Assembly: GCA_023715865.1 (NCBI GenBank)
Contig: JAMBOW010000001.1
Location: forward strand, 2,170,001 to 2,234,000
From: Neobacillus mesonae
Lineage (GTDB): Bacteria > Bacillota > Bacilli > Paenibacillales > Paenibacillaceae
Direction of reading: 5' to 3'
Length of the DNA stretch: 64,000 nt
The translations under genes and the position numbers were made by a program. The notes beneath the pieces are model-generated. The model was given only the letters and a program-made list of their open reading frames with translations, made no database searches and was not told the DNA's origin. Below, piece after piece: positions 8,233 through 15,580 of this stretch. Position 1 is the first letter of the stretch. Each line of letters opens with the position of its first letter.

Positions 8233-8856
8233 TTATTTATTGGAGCTCAAACGTTTAACCATACGCAGCCGATCATCCGATGCCAAACTGTGCGTTGTCG
8301 TAAAGCAAGCCGGACATACAAACAAATTAATTCCAAACGGTGCTTCCAAGGAATGAATATTCGATTTGGCAGGTTGAAACTGTTCTCTTGTAACTGCCTG
8401 CACACCTGCATGCAGCATAAACTCACGGCAGTTCGGGCATTCAGGAACTTCCTCTTGATGATCTAATATGGATTGAACGGTCTCGCTGTATTTAGCCATA
8501 TTCAATCCTGAATCTTCATATTCATCCAACACACGTACGCTTGGAAGAATGGTATCGGTCTCATCTTCCCAAAGATTGCTGTAGTCCTCTTCAGTATCGA
8601 TGGCTTGGTCTTCTTCCACATCTTGCAGCTCTTCTTCATCGTGAAGAGTAACGTTCAGGGTACGATAACCATCCATTTTTGCATCCTTGGATTCTGTATC
8701 ATCCTGGCGGATTTCTTCCTTCACTGTATCATTATTCACAGTTTCACGTTCCTCACGAACAAGCGGGTTATGGCAATAAGGACACTCTTCTTCAGGCCCA
8801 AGCTCCTCATCCCATACAATTTCTGTTTGACACCATGGACATACTGTAGTTTCCAC
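8233..8856 (-). CDS. Zinc-ribbon protein of unknown function
   Basis: A 207-residue protein with two CxxC...CxxC metal-binding clusters. The first is at the N-terminus (Cys6, Cys9, Cys25, Cys28; CPWC and CPYC), the second near the C-terminus (CPNC and CPAC, ~45 residues apart). Between them is a very acidic, probably disordered linker rich in Glu and Asp. Start is GTG (8856), with AAAGGA about 11 nt upstream. I do not recognise a characterised family; zinc binding is likely from spacing alone. It lies just downstream of a 26-codon membrane peptide gene and mutS2, and ends at a strong terminator, so it may be the last gene of that transcript. Confidence 0.75.
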   Translation of the reverse strand: METTVCPWCQTEIVWDEELGPEEECPYCHNPLVREERETVNNDTVKEEIRQDDTESKDAKMDGYRTLNVTLHDEEELQDVEEDQAIDTEEDYSNLWEDETDTILPSVRVLDEYEDSGLNMAKYSETVQSILDHQEEVPECPNCREFMLHAGVQAVTREQFQPAKSNIHSLEAPFGINLFVCPACFTTTHSLASDDRLRMVKRLSSNK

Positions 8857-8898
8857 TCTAGTTTCAATCCTTTCTTCTTATCCGTTTCATCTTCGGCT

Positions 8899-8979
8899 TT
8901 ACCCATTTATCATATACACGATCCCCGCAGCAAAAAATATAATGGCTGCAGCAAAAAGGATCCTGGTTAAATTTTTCAT
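8899..8979 (-). CDS. 26-residue single-span membrane peptide
   Basis: A small ORF of 26 codons reading MKNLTRILF, then an Ala/Ile/Phe-rich hydrophobic stretch, then VYMING and stop. It has a strong ribosome binding site (AGGAGG) 7-8 nt before ATG. The whole peptide is one predicted membrane helix with a positively charged N-terminus. It lies between mutS2 and the zinc-ribbon gene on the same strand, 25 nt after the mutS2 stop, so it probably shares the mutS2 transcript. It was found by reading the sequence; such short genes are normally missed by gene callers. Function unknown. Confidence 0.6.
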   Translation of the reverse strand: MKNLTRILFAAAIIFFAAGIVYMING

Positions 8980-9004
8980 GGGTGCTCCTCCTGTAATAAG
9001 GAAT

Positions 9005-11368
9005 TTAATTCAGTTCGGCAACAGTAACCCCGGAGCCGCCTTCACCGTAATTACCCAAGCGATAGCTTTTCACATTTCTGTGCTTGCGAAGATATTCTTG
9101 AATTCCTGAACGAAGCACTCCCGTCCCTTTACCATGAATGAGATATACCTGTCCTAAATTAGCCATAAAGGCTTCATCAATAAACCGGTCCGCCTCAAGA
9201 AGAGCTTCTTCCAAATTCGCACCTCTTAGATCAAGCTCTGTTCTGACATTCTCATCACGAGTACGCTTGACTCCTGTCACATTTCTCATAGGCTGTGAGC
9301 CCTGTTTCTGAGTCTGCGGTGTATCAATAAGCTCCAGATCACTAAGTGCCACTTTCATTTTCATAATGCCAAGCTGCACCATAGCTTCTTTACCAGCCAG
9401 TTCAACGACATGTCCTTTCTGATTAAGGCTGCCGACCTTCACTTCGTCTCCCGGTTCAATTTTTCGCGCTTGAGCCGCTTTTTTTATTTTTTTCTTGCGC
9501 TCGGCCGGTTCGGCATCGCTTAAGGATTTACGGGCAGCAATCAGCCTATGCTCTTTTACAGAGGCTCCCTCTTCAAGAGCCATTTTTCTTAAATCACTAA
9601 TGATTTGTTCGGACTCCTGACGAGCTTTCGCGATGATATCACGCGCTTCCTGCTCTGCCTTTTCCAGACGTCTGTCCCGTTGTTCCTCCAGCTTGTTGAT
9701 TTCCTGTTCGTGCTGATTCCGAAGCTGCTCCAATTCTTTCCGCAGCTTCTCAGCCTGCTCACGCTCCTGCTCAGCCGTCAATCGATTCTGTTCAAGCGAT
9801 GCGATCATATGCTCAACTCGCTGGTCATCCTCTTTGACTTCTCCTCGTGCATATTCCAAAATGCCGCTTGGCAGTCCCAAACGTTCTGCAATAGCAAAGG
9901 CATTACTCCGTCCAGGAACGCCAATCAATAAACGATAGGTAGGACTAAGCGTGTTAATATCGAACTCCATGCTGGCATTAATTACACCTTTGCGTTCGTA
10001 AGCATAAGCTTTAAGCTCACTATAGTGCGTAGTTGCAATTAAACGACAACCTGTAGCATGAATATGCTCGAGTATCGAAATAGCGAGTGCAGACCCTTCA
10101 GCAGGGTCCGTTCCTGCTCCAAGCTCATCGAGAAGCACAAGGCTTTTCGGTGTCATTTCCGACAGGATCCGAATGATATTGGTCATGTGACTTGAGAACG
10201 TACTTAAGCTTTGTTCAATACTCTGCTCATCACCGATATCTGCATATATCGCATCAAACACACATAATTGACTTCCGTCCTCTGCAGATACAAACAAGCC
10301 GGACATTGCCATGAGACTCAGCAGTCCCACGGTTTTAAGAGTTACGGTCTTACCGCCTGTATTCGGCCCGGTTACGATGATCGAGGTATATGAATTACCT
10401 AACTCAATATCGGTAGGAACAACCTTGTCTATAGAAATTAGCGGATGCCGGCCTTTTTTGATTTTCATAAAGCCACGGTCATTCATCATTGGCAAGGTGG
10501 CTTTCATTTCTCTTGCTAACCGCGCCTTCGCAAAAATGAAATCCAGTGTACCCAGTAATTCGACATCAATAATAAGCCAGTCTGCTTGATCACCAACAAG
10601 AGCTGTTAATTTTTGCAGAATGACTTCGATCTCCCGCTCTTCTCTCATTCTTGTTTCCCGCAGTTTGTTGTTCATTGCCACGATGGACTCAGGTTCGATG
10701 AAGAGAGTAGCTCCTGATCCGGATTGATCATGGACAATTCCTCCAAAGTGAGCACGGTATTCGGCTTTCACCGGAATAACGAACCGATCCCCGCGAATGG
10801 TGACGAGCTGATCCTGCAGCATCTTGGACACAGAGGATGAACGAATCATGGAATCCAGTTTTTCTCTGATGCGAGCTTCGCCAGATCTTAATTCGCGCCG
10901 GATCTGTGACAGATTAGCGCTTGCACTGTCAAGCACCTCGGCAGAGTCATCGATACACGATTTGATTGCATCCTCCAGTTCCTTCTGCTCAGACAACTGT
11001 TCACTTATGAAAATCAGCTTGTCCATCGGGATCTCTTCCTGCATTGCATGCAGGTTACGCTTTAATCTGCGGGCAGTATGAACTGTATTGTGAATGGATA
11101 ACAATTCATGCGGACTGAGCGTTCCCCCGATTCGAGCTCTTTTTACCGCTGATGTGATGTCCACAATTCCTGTAAAGGAAGGGATACCTTTTAACCGGTC
11201 TACGGATAACGCTTGATCTGTTCCGGACAAAAGATTTTTAACTTCCTCGAGATCACTTACCGGTGATAAATTTTCAGCCTTATGTTTACCCATCTCTGTT
11301 TGAGTGTATAGAGATAATGTATTTAAAATTTTACGATATTCTAACGTATGCAAAATTTTTGAATCCAA
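9005..11368 (-). CDS. mutS2: Endonuclease MutS2
   Basis: A 787-residue MutS2 protein. In Bacillota it is linked to control of recombination and, in recent work, to rescue of collided ribosomes; it is not a mismatch-repair factor. Domain order: MutS core/lever helices (1-~310), ATPase with Walker A TGPNTGGKT near residue 336 and the LLDELGAGTDP Walker B, a long coiled coil (~510-630), a KOW-like segment (~645-690), and a C-terminal Smr nuclease domain (~712-787) with LDLRG and HGKGTG motifs. The start is TTG (11368) with GAGAGGAG 8 nt upstream. It lies in the usual pheT-zapA-mutS2 neighbourhood, but polX and cvpA, often present there, are missing. Confidence 0.97.
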   Translation of the reverse strand: MDSKILHTLEYRKILNTLSLYTQTEMGKHKAENLSPVSDLEEVKNLLSGTDQALSVDRLKGIPSFTGIVDITSAVKRARIGGTLSPHELLSIHNTVHTARRLKRNLHAMQEEIPMDKLIFISEQLSEQKELEDAIKSCIDDSAEVLDSASANLSQIRRELRSGEARIREKLDSMIRSSSVSKMLQDQLVTIRGDRFVIPVKAEYRAHFGGIVHDQSGSGATLFIEPESIVAMNNKLRETRMREEREIEVILQKLTALVGDQADWLIIDVELLGTLDFIFAKARLAREMKATLPMMNDRGFMKIKKGRHPLISIDKVVPTDIELGNSYTSIIVTGPNTGGKTVTLKTVGLLSLMAMSGLFVSAEDGSQLCVFDAIYADIGDEQSIEQSLSTFSSHMTNIIRILSEMTPKSLVLLDELGAGTDPAEGSALAISILEHIHATGCRLIATTHYSELKAYAYERKGVINASMEFDINTLSPTYRLLIGVPGRSNAFAIAERLGLPSGILEYARGEVKEDDQRVEHMIASLEQNRLTAEQEREQAEKLRKELEQLRNQHEQEINKLEEQRDRRLEKAEQEARDIIAKARQESEQIISDLRKMALEEGASVKEHRLIAARKSLSDAEPAERKKKIKKAAQARKIEPGDEVKVGSLNQKGHVVELAGKEAMVQLGIMKMKVALSDLELIDTPQTQKQGSQPMRNVTGVKRTRDENVRTELDLRGANLEEALLEADRFIDEAFMANLGQVYLIHGKGTGVLRSGIQEYLRKHRNVKSYRLGNYGEGGSGVTVAELN

Positions 11369-11434
11369 TGTGACAACTCCTCTCGGGCTCTATTTGTATT
11401 ATAGCGAAAGAGCAGGACTTGTGCCATTGAGAAT

Positions 11435-11461
11435 GATTCCACACATAAGAAATGTGGAATC
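11435..11461. repeat. 9-bp inverted repeat in the mutS2 / yvlD divergent region
   Basis: GATTCCACA and TGTGGAATC form a perfect 9-bp inverted repeat with a 9-nt spacer, between divergent genes mutS2 and the YvlD-like gene. No T tract follows on either strand, so a terminator is unlikely; an operator or a 5'-UTR hairpin are possible. Confidence 0.5.
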
Positions 11462-11516
11462 GTTACATAATAATTATTGCATACGCAGTCTGTTCATCAA
11501 AAAGGAGGATAATATC

Positions 11517-11870
11517 ATGAACATTTTAGGAGCTATCGTCCGGTTTATTGTGGCCGCAATCGTATTGTTACTTGTAGGCTGGATTGTACCTGGATTCTCT
11601 GTAGGCGGATTTGGCAGTGCCCTCTTGCTGGCTGTCGTGATCGCTCTCTTGGGATGGGTGATCGAAAGCATCTTTGGCAAAAGAGTCAGTCCTTTCGGCC
11701 GCGGTATCGTCGGATTCCTAGTGAGTGCACTTGTGATCTGGCTTTCCCAATATATTGTAAGCGACGTTTCTGCCAGCATTTTGGGAGCTATCCTTGCTGC
11801 TCTTGTTATCGGGATCATTGACATCTTTGTCCCAACGCCATTTGATGCTGCAAAAGGCAACCGTAAATAA
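11517..11870 (+). CDS. YvlD/DUF360 family four-helix membrane protein
   Basis: A 117-residue integral membrane protein with four hydrophobic segments and the family hallmark LVGWIVPGFSVGGFGSALLLAVVIALL followed by RGIVGFLVSALVIWL and a C-terminal IDIFVPTPF. It belongs to the DUF360/YvlD family, sometimes annotated as phage holin superfamily IV, a label that reflects only topology. In B. subtilis yvlD sits in a cell-envelope-stress operon. The start is the ATG at 11517 after AAGGAGG; the longer upstream reading frame lacks a ribosome binding site. It is monocistronic, ending at a bidirectional terminator. Confidence 0.85.
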   Translation: MNILGAIVRFIVAAIVLLLVGWIVPGFSVGGFGSALLLAVVIALLGWVIESIFGKRVSPFGRGIVGFLVSALVIWLSQYIVSDVSASILGAILAALVIGIIDIFVPTPFDAAKGNRK

Positions 11871-11908
11871 TTGAACAGGACATTAGGATGTCCAAGCATC
11901 GAACTGTG

Positions 11909-11946
11909 AAAAAGTCTCCTTACTCAAAAGGAGACTTTTTCTTTTT
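11909..11946 (+). terminator. Intrinsic terminator after the YvlD-like gene
   Basis: Perfect 12-bp stem AAAAAGTCTCCT/AGGAGACTTTTT with an 8-nt loop, followed by CTTTTTT. It would work in both directions but lies directly downstream of the plus-strand gene. Confidence 0.9.
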
Positions 11947-12065
11947 TATTCACTTATATTTGTTACAAAATGCTCACATAAGAAAATGTACAATCCCCTT
12001 GATTCTAAGGTATCATGATAGTATGTGGAATAAATTACATCCATTACTTGGGAGGCCTTAATGTT

Positions 12066-12446
12066 ATGAAAAAAGCAAGTTTTCTGCTTATTACCATGAT
12101 CCTGCTGTTTGTGCTTGCCGCATGCGGCCAGGATTCAGAAAACAGCGGCAGCGCCATCACTGAGCCCGAAGTTGCTGCAAGCGATGAAATCGTCATCAAA
12201 GCTACGGATTACGAATTTGATCAACCTGAATACCGTATTAAAAAAGGAGTTCCTGTTCGAATAGTATATGAGAATGCCGAAGGCAACCACGGAATTATTG
12301 TTCCCGGCCTCAGCCTTCAGCTCGATCGGGATACGACATCTAAAGTTATCACCCCTGAAGAAACCGGCGAATTTGAAATAGCTTGCTCCGTCTTTTGCGG
12401 TACGGGCCACTCCACAATGATTTCCAAGATTATCGTAGAGGAATAA
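12066..12446 (+). CDS. CuA-type cupredoxin lipoprotein
   Basis: A 126-residue lipoprotein: signal MKKASFLLIT..., lipobox LAAC with Cys20 as the lipidated residue, a short Ser/Glu linker, and a cupredoxin domain (~40-126). The C-terminal segment carries the binuclear copper CuA ligand pattern of cytochrome c oxidase subunit II: His75 (NHGIIVPGL), Cys107, Cys111, His115 and Met118 (CSVFCGTGHSTM). The Glu between the two cysteines in subunit II is Val here; only its backbone is used as a ligand. It has no membrane helices beyond the signal and no oxidase genes adjacent. Likely an electron-transfer or copper-handling protein outside the membrane. ATG 12066 is chosen because GGGAGG precedes it and the signal peptide starts there. 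Confidence 0.85.
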   Translation: MKKASFLLITMILLFVLAACGQDSENSGSAITEPEVAASDEIVIKATDYEFDQPEYRIKKGVPVRIVYENAEGNHGIIVPGLSLQLDRDTTSKVITPEETGEFEIACSVFCGTGHSTMISKIIVEE

Positions 12447-12453
12447 ATGATGA

Positions 12454-12500
12454 AGAAGGCTGTCCATCGTCTATGTCAGACGATGGACAGCCTTCTTTAA
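12454..12500. terminator. Bidirectional terminator between convergent genes
   Basis: Perfect 20-bp inverted repeat (AAGAAGGCTGTCC... / ...GGACAGCCTTCTT) with a 5-nt loop, centred between the cupredoxin gene and the zapA-like gene, which converge here. Confidence 0.9.
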
Positions 12501-12506
12501 TATTAA

Positions 12507-15434
12507 TCAGCTTTGATCTTGCTCAATTAGCTCTATCCATTCATTGTACTCTGTTTGCAGTTTCGTGTACTCATCCTGCAGCTGACGATATTCATGCACC
12601 AGATTCTCTGATTTATCCTGTTGCATTTCACGCTCCACTTCCAGCAGCCGCAGCTGATGTGCGGTTACTTCGTAGCGTTCAACGACATCCTGTAACTCGG
12701 CTTCCAGTGCCTTCTTCTCACTTTGCAAGGAATTAAGGTTATTTAAGGCAGAATCCTTCTCTCGTTCAAGCTCCGCCAGCTGCTCATCGCCTGCGGCAAT
12801 CTGCTGCTGCCAGCTCCTTACCTCATCAGCTAGCTTGCTTCGATCATCTTCCCAGTGCTTCTGTTCCTTAGTCAGCTGCTCATATTGGGTCTGGAATTCC
12901 TGCTTCTGGCGCAGTGCTTCCTCCTGAAGCAGCATCCAATGCTGTTCTTTGTGGGACCACTCTTCAAGCTCAGACCTTAAGCTCTTCTCACTCTCAATCC
13001 ATTTGTTTCTCTCAGCACGCAGCTTGGACTCTGCTTCTTCAAGCTCTTCGTATTTGAGCTGCCATTCAATAGCCTCTTCTTCAGCTTCGTCAAGCAGCGA
13101 CTGTCGTTTCGATAATTCTTCCTTAATTTCGGCATGCTCAGCTTCAATAGCGAGCAGCTGCTTGCGAATGCCCGCCTGCTCCTGCTCATATTCTGAAATG
13201 AGTCGTTTGTATTTCTGTTCTTGGCTAAGGGATTCTTCATAATCAGACTGCAAAGCAGCATACCGCTCCTGCAGCTCAGGAAGCTGCTTCGACAGACTTC
13301 CACTTTCTGTCCGCACACGCTCCAGCTCTGCTGTCACATTCTTCAGTTCACCACGCAAGCTTTGCAGTTCTTCTTCAGTTTGTTCCAATCGGTTTGTTGC
13401 TTCCAGGATCTCTGTCTCAAGTCCGCCGATCTCCTGTTTGCGCTCTTCGGCTGCCGTTCTCCAGTTCTTCTCGCTGTCTTGCAGTGCAGCCACTTCGCTT
13501 TGTAGTTTACGAGCAGCTGCATGGGCTTGCTCAAGTACTTTCTGCAGTCTTCGCTGTTCCTGCTCTGCTTTCTCACCAGACTGCTTGAGAGCTGTCACCT
13601 CACGCTGGCTTACCGAGTACTGGTCCTGAAGCTTGCGAAGCTGTGCACTGCTTGCCGATTCCTTGTCCACTGCATCCTGAATTTTGACTTTAAGCTGCTC
13701 TATTGTGTCGTGTGCCTTGACCGCCTCTTGCTCGGCTGTACGCAGCTTGTTCTGAAGGGACGTGCTGTTCTCCTTCACATCGGAAATCTGCTGTTCAAGC
13801 TCCTGAATTCGGCGGGTATGCTTCACAATTGTTTCCTGCCCAAGAGACGCTGAGGATTCCAGCTCAGATACACGAGCCTGCTCTTGATTTAATCTGCCAG
13901 CAAGCTCCTTCAGCTTATCTTCTTCTTCAGTCAGCTGCGCAAGTGCCTCCTCCAGCTGATTCTCTGCTTCAGCACGCTCTTCATCCAGCTTGCGCTGTAG
14001 TGTCTCCAGCTCTTGCCTCAGCTGATGTTCACGCTCATTATACTCGCCTGTAAGCTGCTCCTTAATGGAATTCAACTCTTCGCGATATTGTTCATAAGCC
14101 TGTGTCTCTGCTCGCTCCGCTTCCTGAATAACCATTTGCTCGGCTTCTTTAATTCGGTCTTCCATTTCGATTTTCATTTCATTCAGCTGATCTTCGTACG
14201 TTTCCTTGACCTCTTCCAGCTCAGTTCCGGCTTTATGAAGTTCAGCGCTTAGAGCCTGAATTCGCTCTTCTGCTTGTGCCTTAGCCTTAAGGAGTTCCGC
14301 ACCTTTTTCCTCTTCGTCCAGCAGCATAGCAGTAAATTCATCAATTTGCTTCTGGGTCTCAGCCTCAGTCTGTGCTTTAATTGCATCGAGCTCTTGACGC
14401 TTCTGCTGTTCGATTTGTTCTACTCGAGATGCTGTATCTGACTCTGCTTTGGCGATACGTGTATCAGCGGCAGAACGCACTTCCTTGATTTTTATATTAA
14501 GCTGCTCAAGCTCGTCTGCCTTGACTTTCAGCGCTTGCTGCCACTCCTGCTCTTTGGACTTCAGCTTCTGCTGCCATTCCTCTTCTTTGCGGCTAAGCTG
14601 CTGCTGAAGCTTATTGTATTGTGCCGCAGCCTGCTCGGATATTTCTTTTAGTTTAGCATCATTTTGTTTTTGCAGTGCAGCCTTCTCTGATTGCAGCTTT
14701 GCTTCCAGCTGCCCCCGTTCCTGCAATACTTTGTCTACCTGTGCCGTTTTTTGCTCAAGCTGTTGCTGAAGCTCCTTCTGCTTGGCGCTTGCTTCGTCCA
14801 GAAGCTTCTTATGCTTCATCTCCGTCTGTGCTGCAGCTTCCTTCTGTCTTGCTTCAAGCCGTTCAGACAGTTCTTTCTGCTTCTGCTGGGACTCTTGCTG
14901 CCACTTCTTCTCATTCTGCTGCGAACGATTCAGAAGCTCATTATAGCTCTGCTCCGCCTTCTTCAGCTCCTCCTCTCGAAGAAGCGTCTTCGACAGTGCC
15001 TCCTCAAGCTGAGCTTTCAGCTTCCGCTGTTCTTCACTTCGCACTTTCTCCAGCTGAGCCAGCGCCTGCTGGGCACTATGTTTCTCTTTATCCAGCGCAG
15101 CTCTTGCTTCCTCCAGCTCTTTCAGCTTCTCAAGCTGCTGTTCCTGTGTATTTTGAAGCTTCGAAAGCTCATTTCCAAGCTGTGTTTTCTCACCGGTTAC
15201 CATCTTCAATTCATTCTTGATTTGCTGAACCTGAAATGACTCTTCGGCCATATGTACGGCAGTCAATACCGCTAGTCTCGGTGTATCCAGTTTGGAATGG
15301 GCCTTCGAAATAGCATTCATTCTTTCATCAACCAGGTTTGCTACCTGTTTCATGTATTCGGCACTGCTGCCGACCAATTTATAAGAAGTCCCGTAAATTT
15401 CTACGGTAACGCGAGTACGATCAGATGTAGCCAC
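12507..15434 (-). CDS. ZapA-domain protein with ~900-residue coiled coil
   Basis: A 975-residue protein. Residues ~7-65 form a ZapA domain (RVTVEIYGTSYKLVGSSAEYMKQVANLVDERMN, then LDTPRLAVLTAVHMAEE), the module that bundles FtsZ filaments at the division ring. Normal ZapA is about 85-110 residues and ends with one short coil. Here the coil continues without a break to the C-terminus as an extremely Glu/Gln/Lys/Leu-rich heptad sequence with few prolines or glycines, like SMC or myosin rods. The start is GTG (15434) with AGGAGG 8 nt upstream; longer starts would lie in the pheT terminator T tract. The location between pheT and mutS2 is the usual zapA position, supporting orthology. Whether the tail is a fusion or a lineage-specific expansion is not known. 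Membrane segments are absent. Confidence 0.85.
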   Translation of the reverse strand: MATSDRTRVTVEIYGTSYKLVGSSAEYMKQVANLVDERMNAISKAHSKLDTPRLAVLTAVHMAEESFQVQQIKNELKMVTGEKTQLGNELSKLQNTQEQQLEKLKELEEARAALDKEKHSAQQALAQLEKVRSEEQRKLKAQLEEALSKTLLREEELKKAEQSYNELLNRSQQNEKKWQQESQQKQKELSERLEARQKEAAAQTEMKHKKLLDEASAKQKELQQQLEQKTAQVDKVLQERGQLEAKLQSEKAALQKQNDAKLKEISEQAAAQYNKLQQQLSRKEEEWQQKLKSKEQEWQQALKVKADELEQLNIKIKEVRSAADTRIAKAESDTASRVEQIEQQKRQELDAIKAQTEAETQKQIDEFTAMLLDEEEKGAELLKAKAQAEERIQALSAELHKAGTELEEVKETYEDQLNEMKIEMEDRIKEAEQMVIQEAERAETQAYEQYREELNSIKEQLTGEYNEREHQLRQELETLQRKLDEERAEAENQLEEALAQLTEEEDKLKELAGRLNQEQARVSELESSASLGQETIVKHTRRIQELEQQISDVKENSTSLQNKLRTAEQEAVKAHDTIEQLKVKIQDAVDKESASSAQLRKLQDQYSVSQREVTALKQSGEKAEQEQRRLQKVLEQAHAAARKLQSEVAALQDSEKNWRTAAEERKQEIGGLETEILEATNRLEQTEEELQSLRGELKNVTAELERVRTESGSLSKQLPELQERYAALQSDYEESLSQEQKYKRLISEYEQEQAGIRKQLLAIEAEHAEIKEELSKRQSLLDEAEEEAIEWQLKYEELEEAESKLRAERNKWIESEKSLRSELEEWSHKEQHWMLLQEEALRQKQEFQTQYEQLTKEQKHWEDDRSKLADEVRSWQQQIAAGDEQLAELEREKDSALNNLNSLQSEKKALEAELQDVVERYEVTAHQLRLLEVEREMQQDKSENLVHEYRQLQDEYTKLQTEYNEWIELIEQDQS

Positions 15435-15476
15435 AGTTGTGCCCTCCTTTAAGTCTGTCATGTTGATTCTGAGTTG

Positions 15477-15520
15477 AAAAAAAATCACATCGAACCTTAA
15501 TGTTTAAGGATTCGATGTGA
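15477..15520 (-). terminator. Intrinsic terminator upstream of the zapA-like gene
   Basis: Stem TCACATCGAA/TTCGATGTGA with an inner CCTTAA/TTAAGG extension; in the minus sense it ends in eight T residues. Transcription in this direction comes from the mutS2-distal side, so it lies between the zapA-like gene (start 15434) and pheT (stop 15581). It ends the pheST transcript 61 nt after the pheT stop. Confidence 0.9.
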
Positions 15521-15580
15521 CTTAGGGCAATTCCTTCAATTTTTTTATCAAAAAATAATGGGTAAATCAGGAAACTCCGA

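Noticed and set aside
11304..11516. Longer upstream start for the YvlD-like gene
   Set aside because: The extension overlaps the mutS2 start and has no ribosome binding site; ATG 11517 follows AAGGAGG.
11517..11870. Prophage holin
   Set aside because: Four-helix DUF360 protein; no lysin or phage genes nearby, and the family is chromosomal.
14675..15239. Leu/Ala-rich plus-strand ORFs opposite the coiled-coil gene
   Set aside because: Antisense of a Glu/Gln/Lys-rich repetitive coil gives long Leu/Ala/Phe-rich frames by chance.
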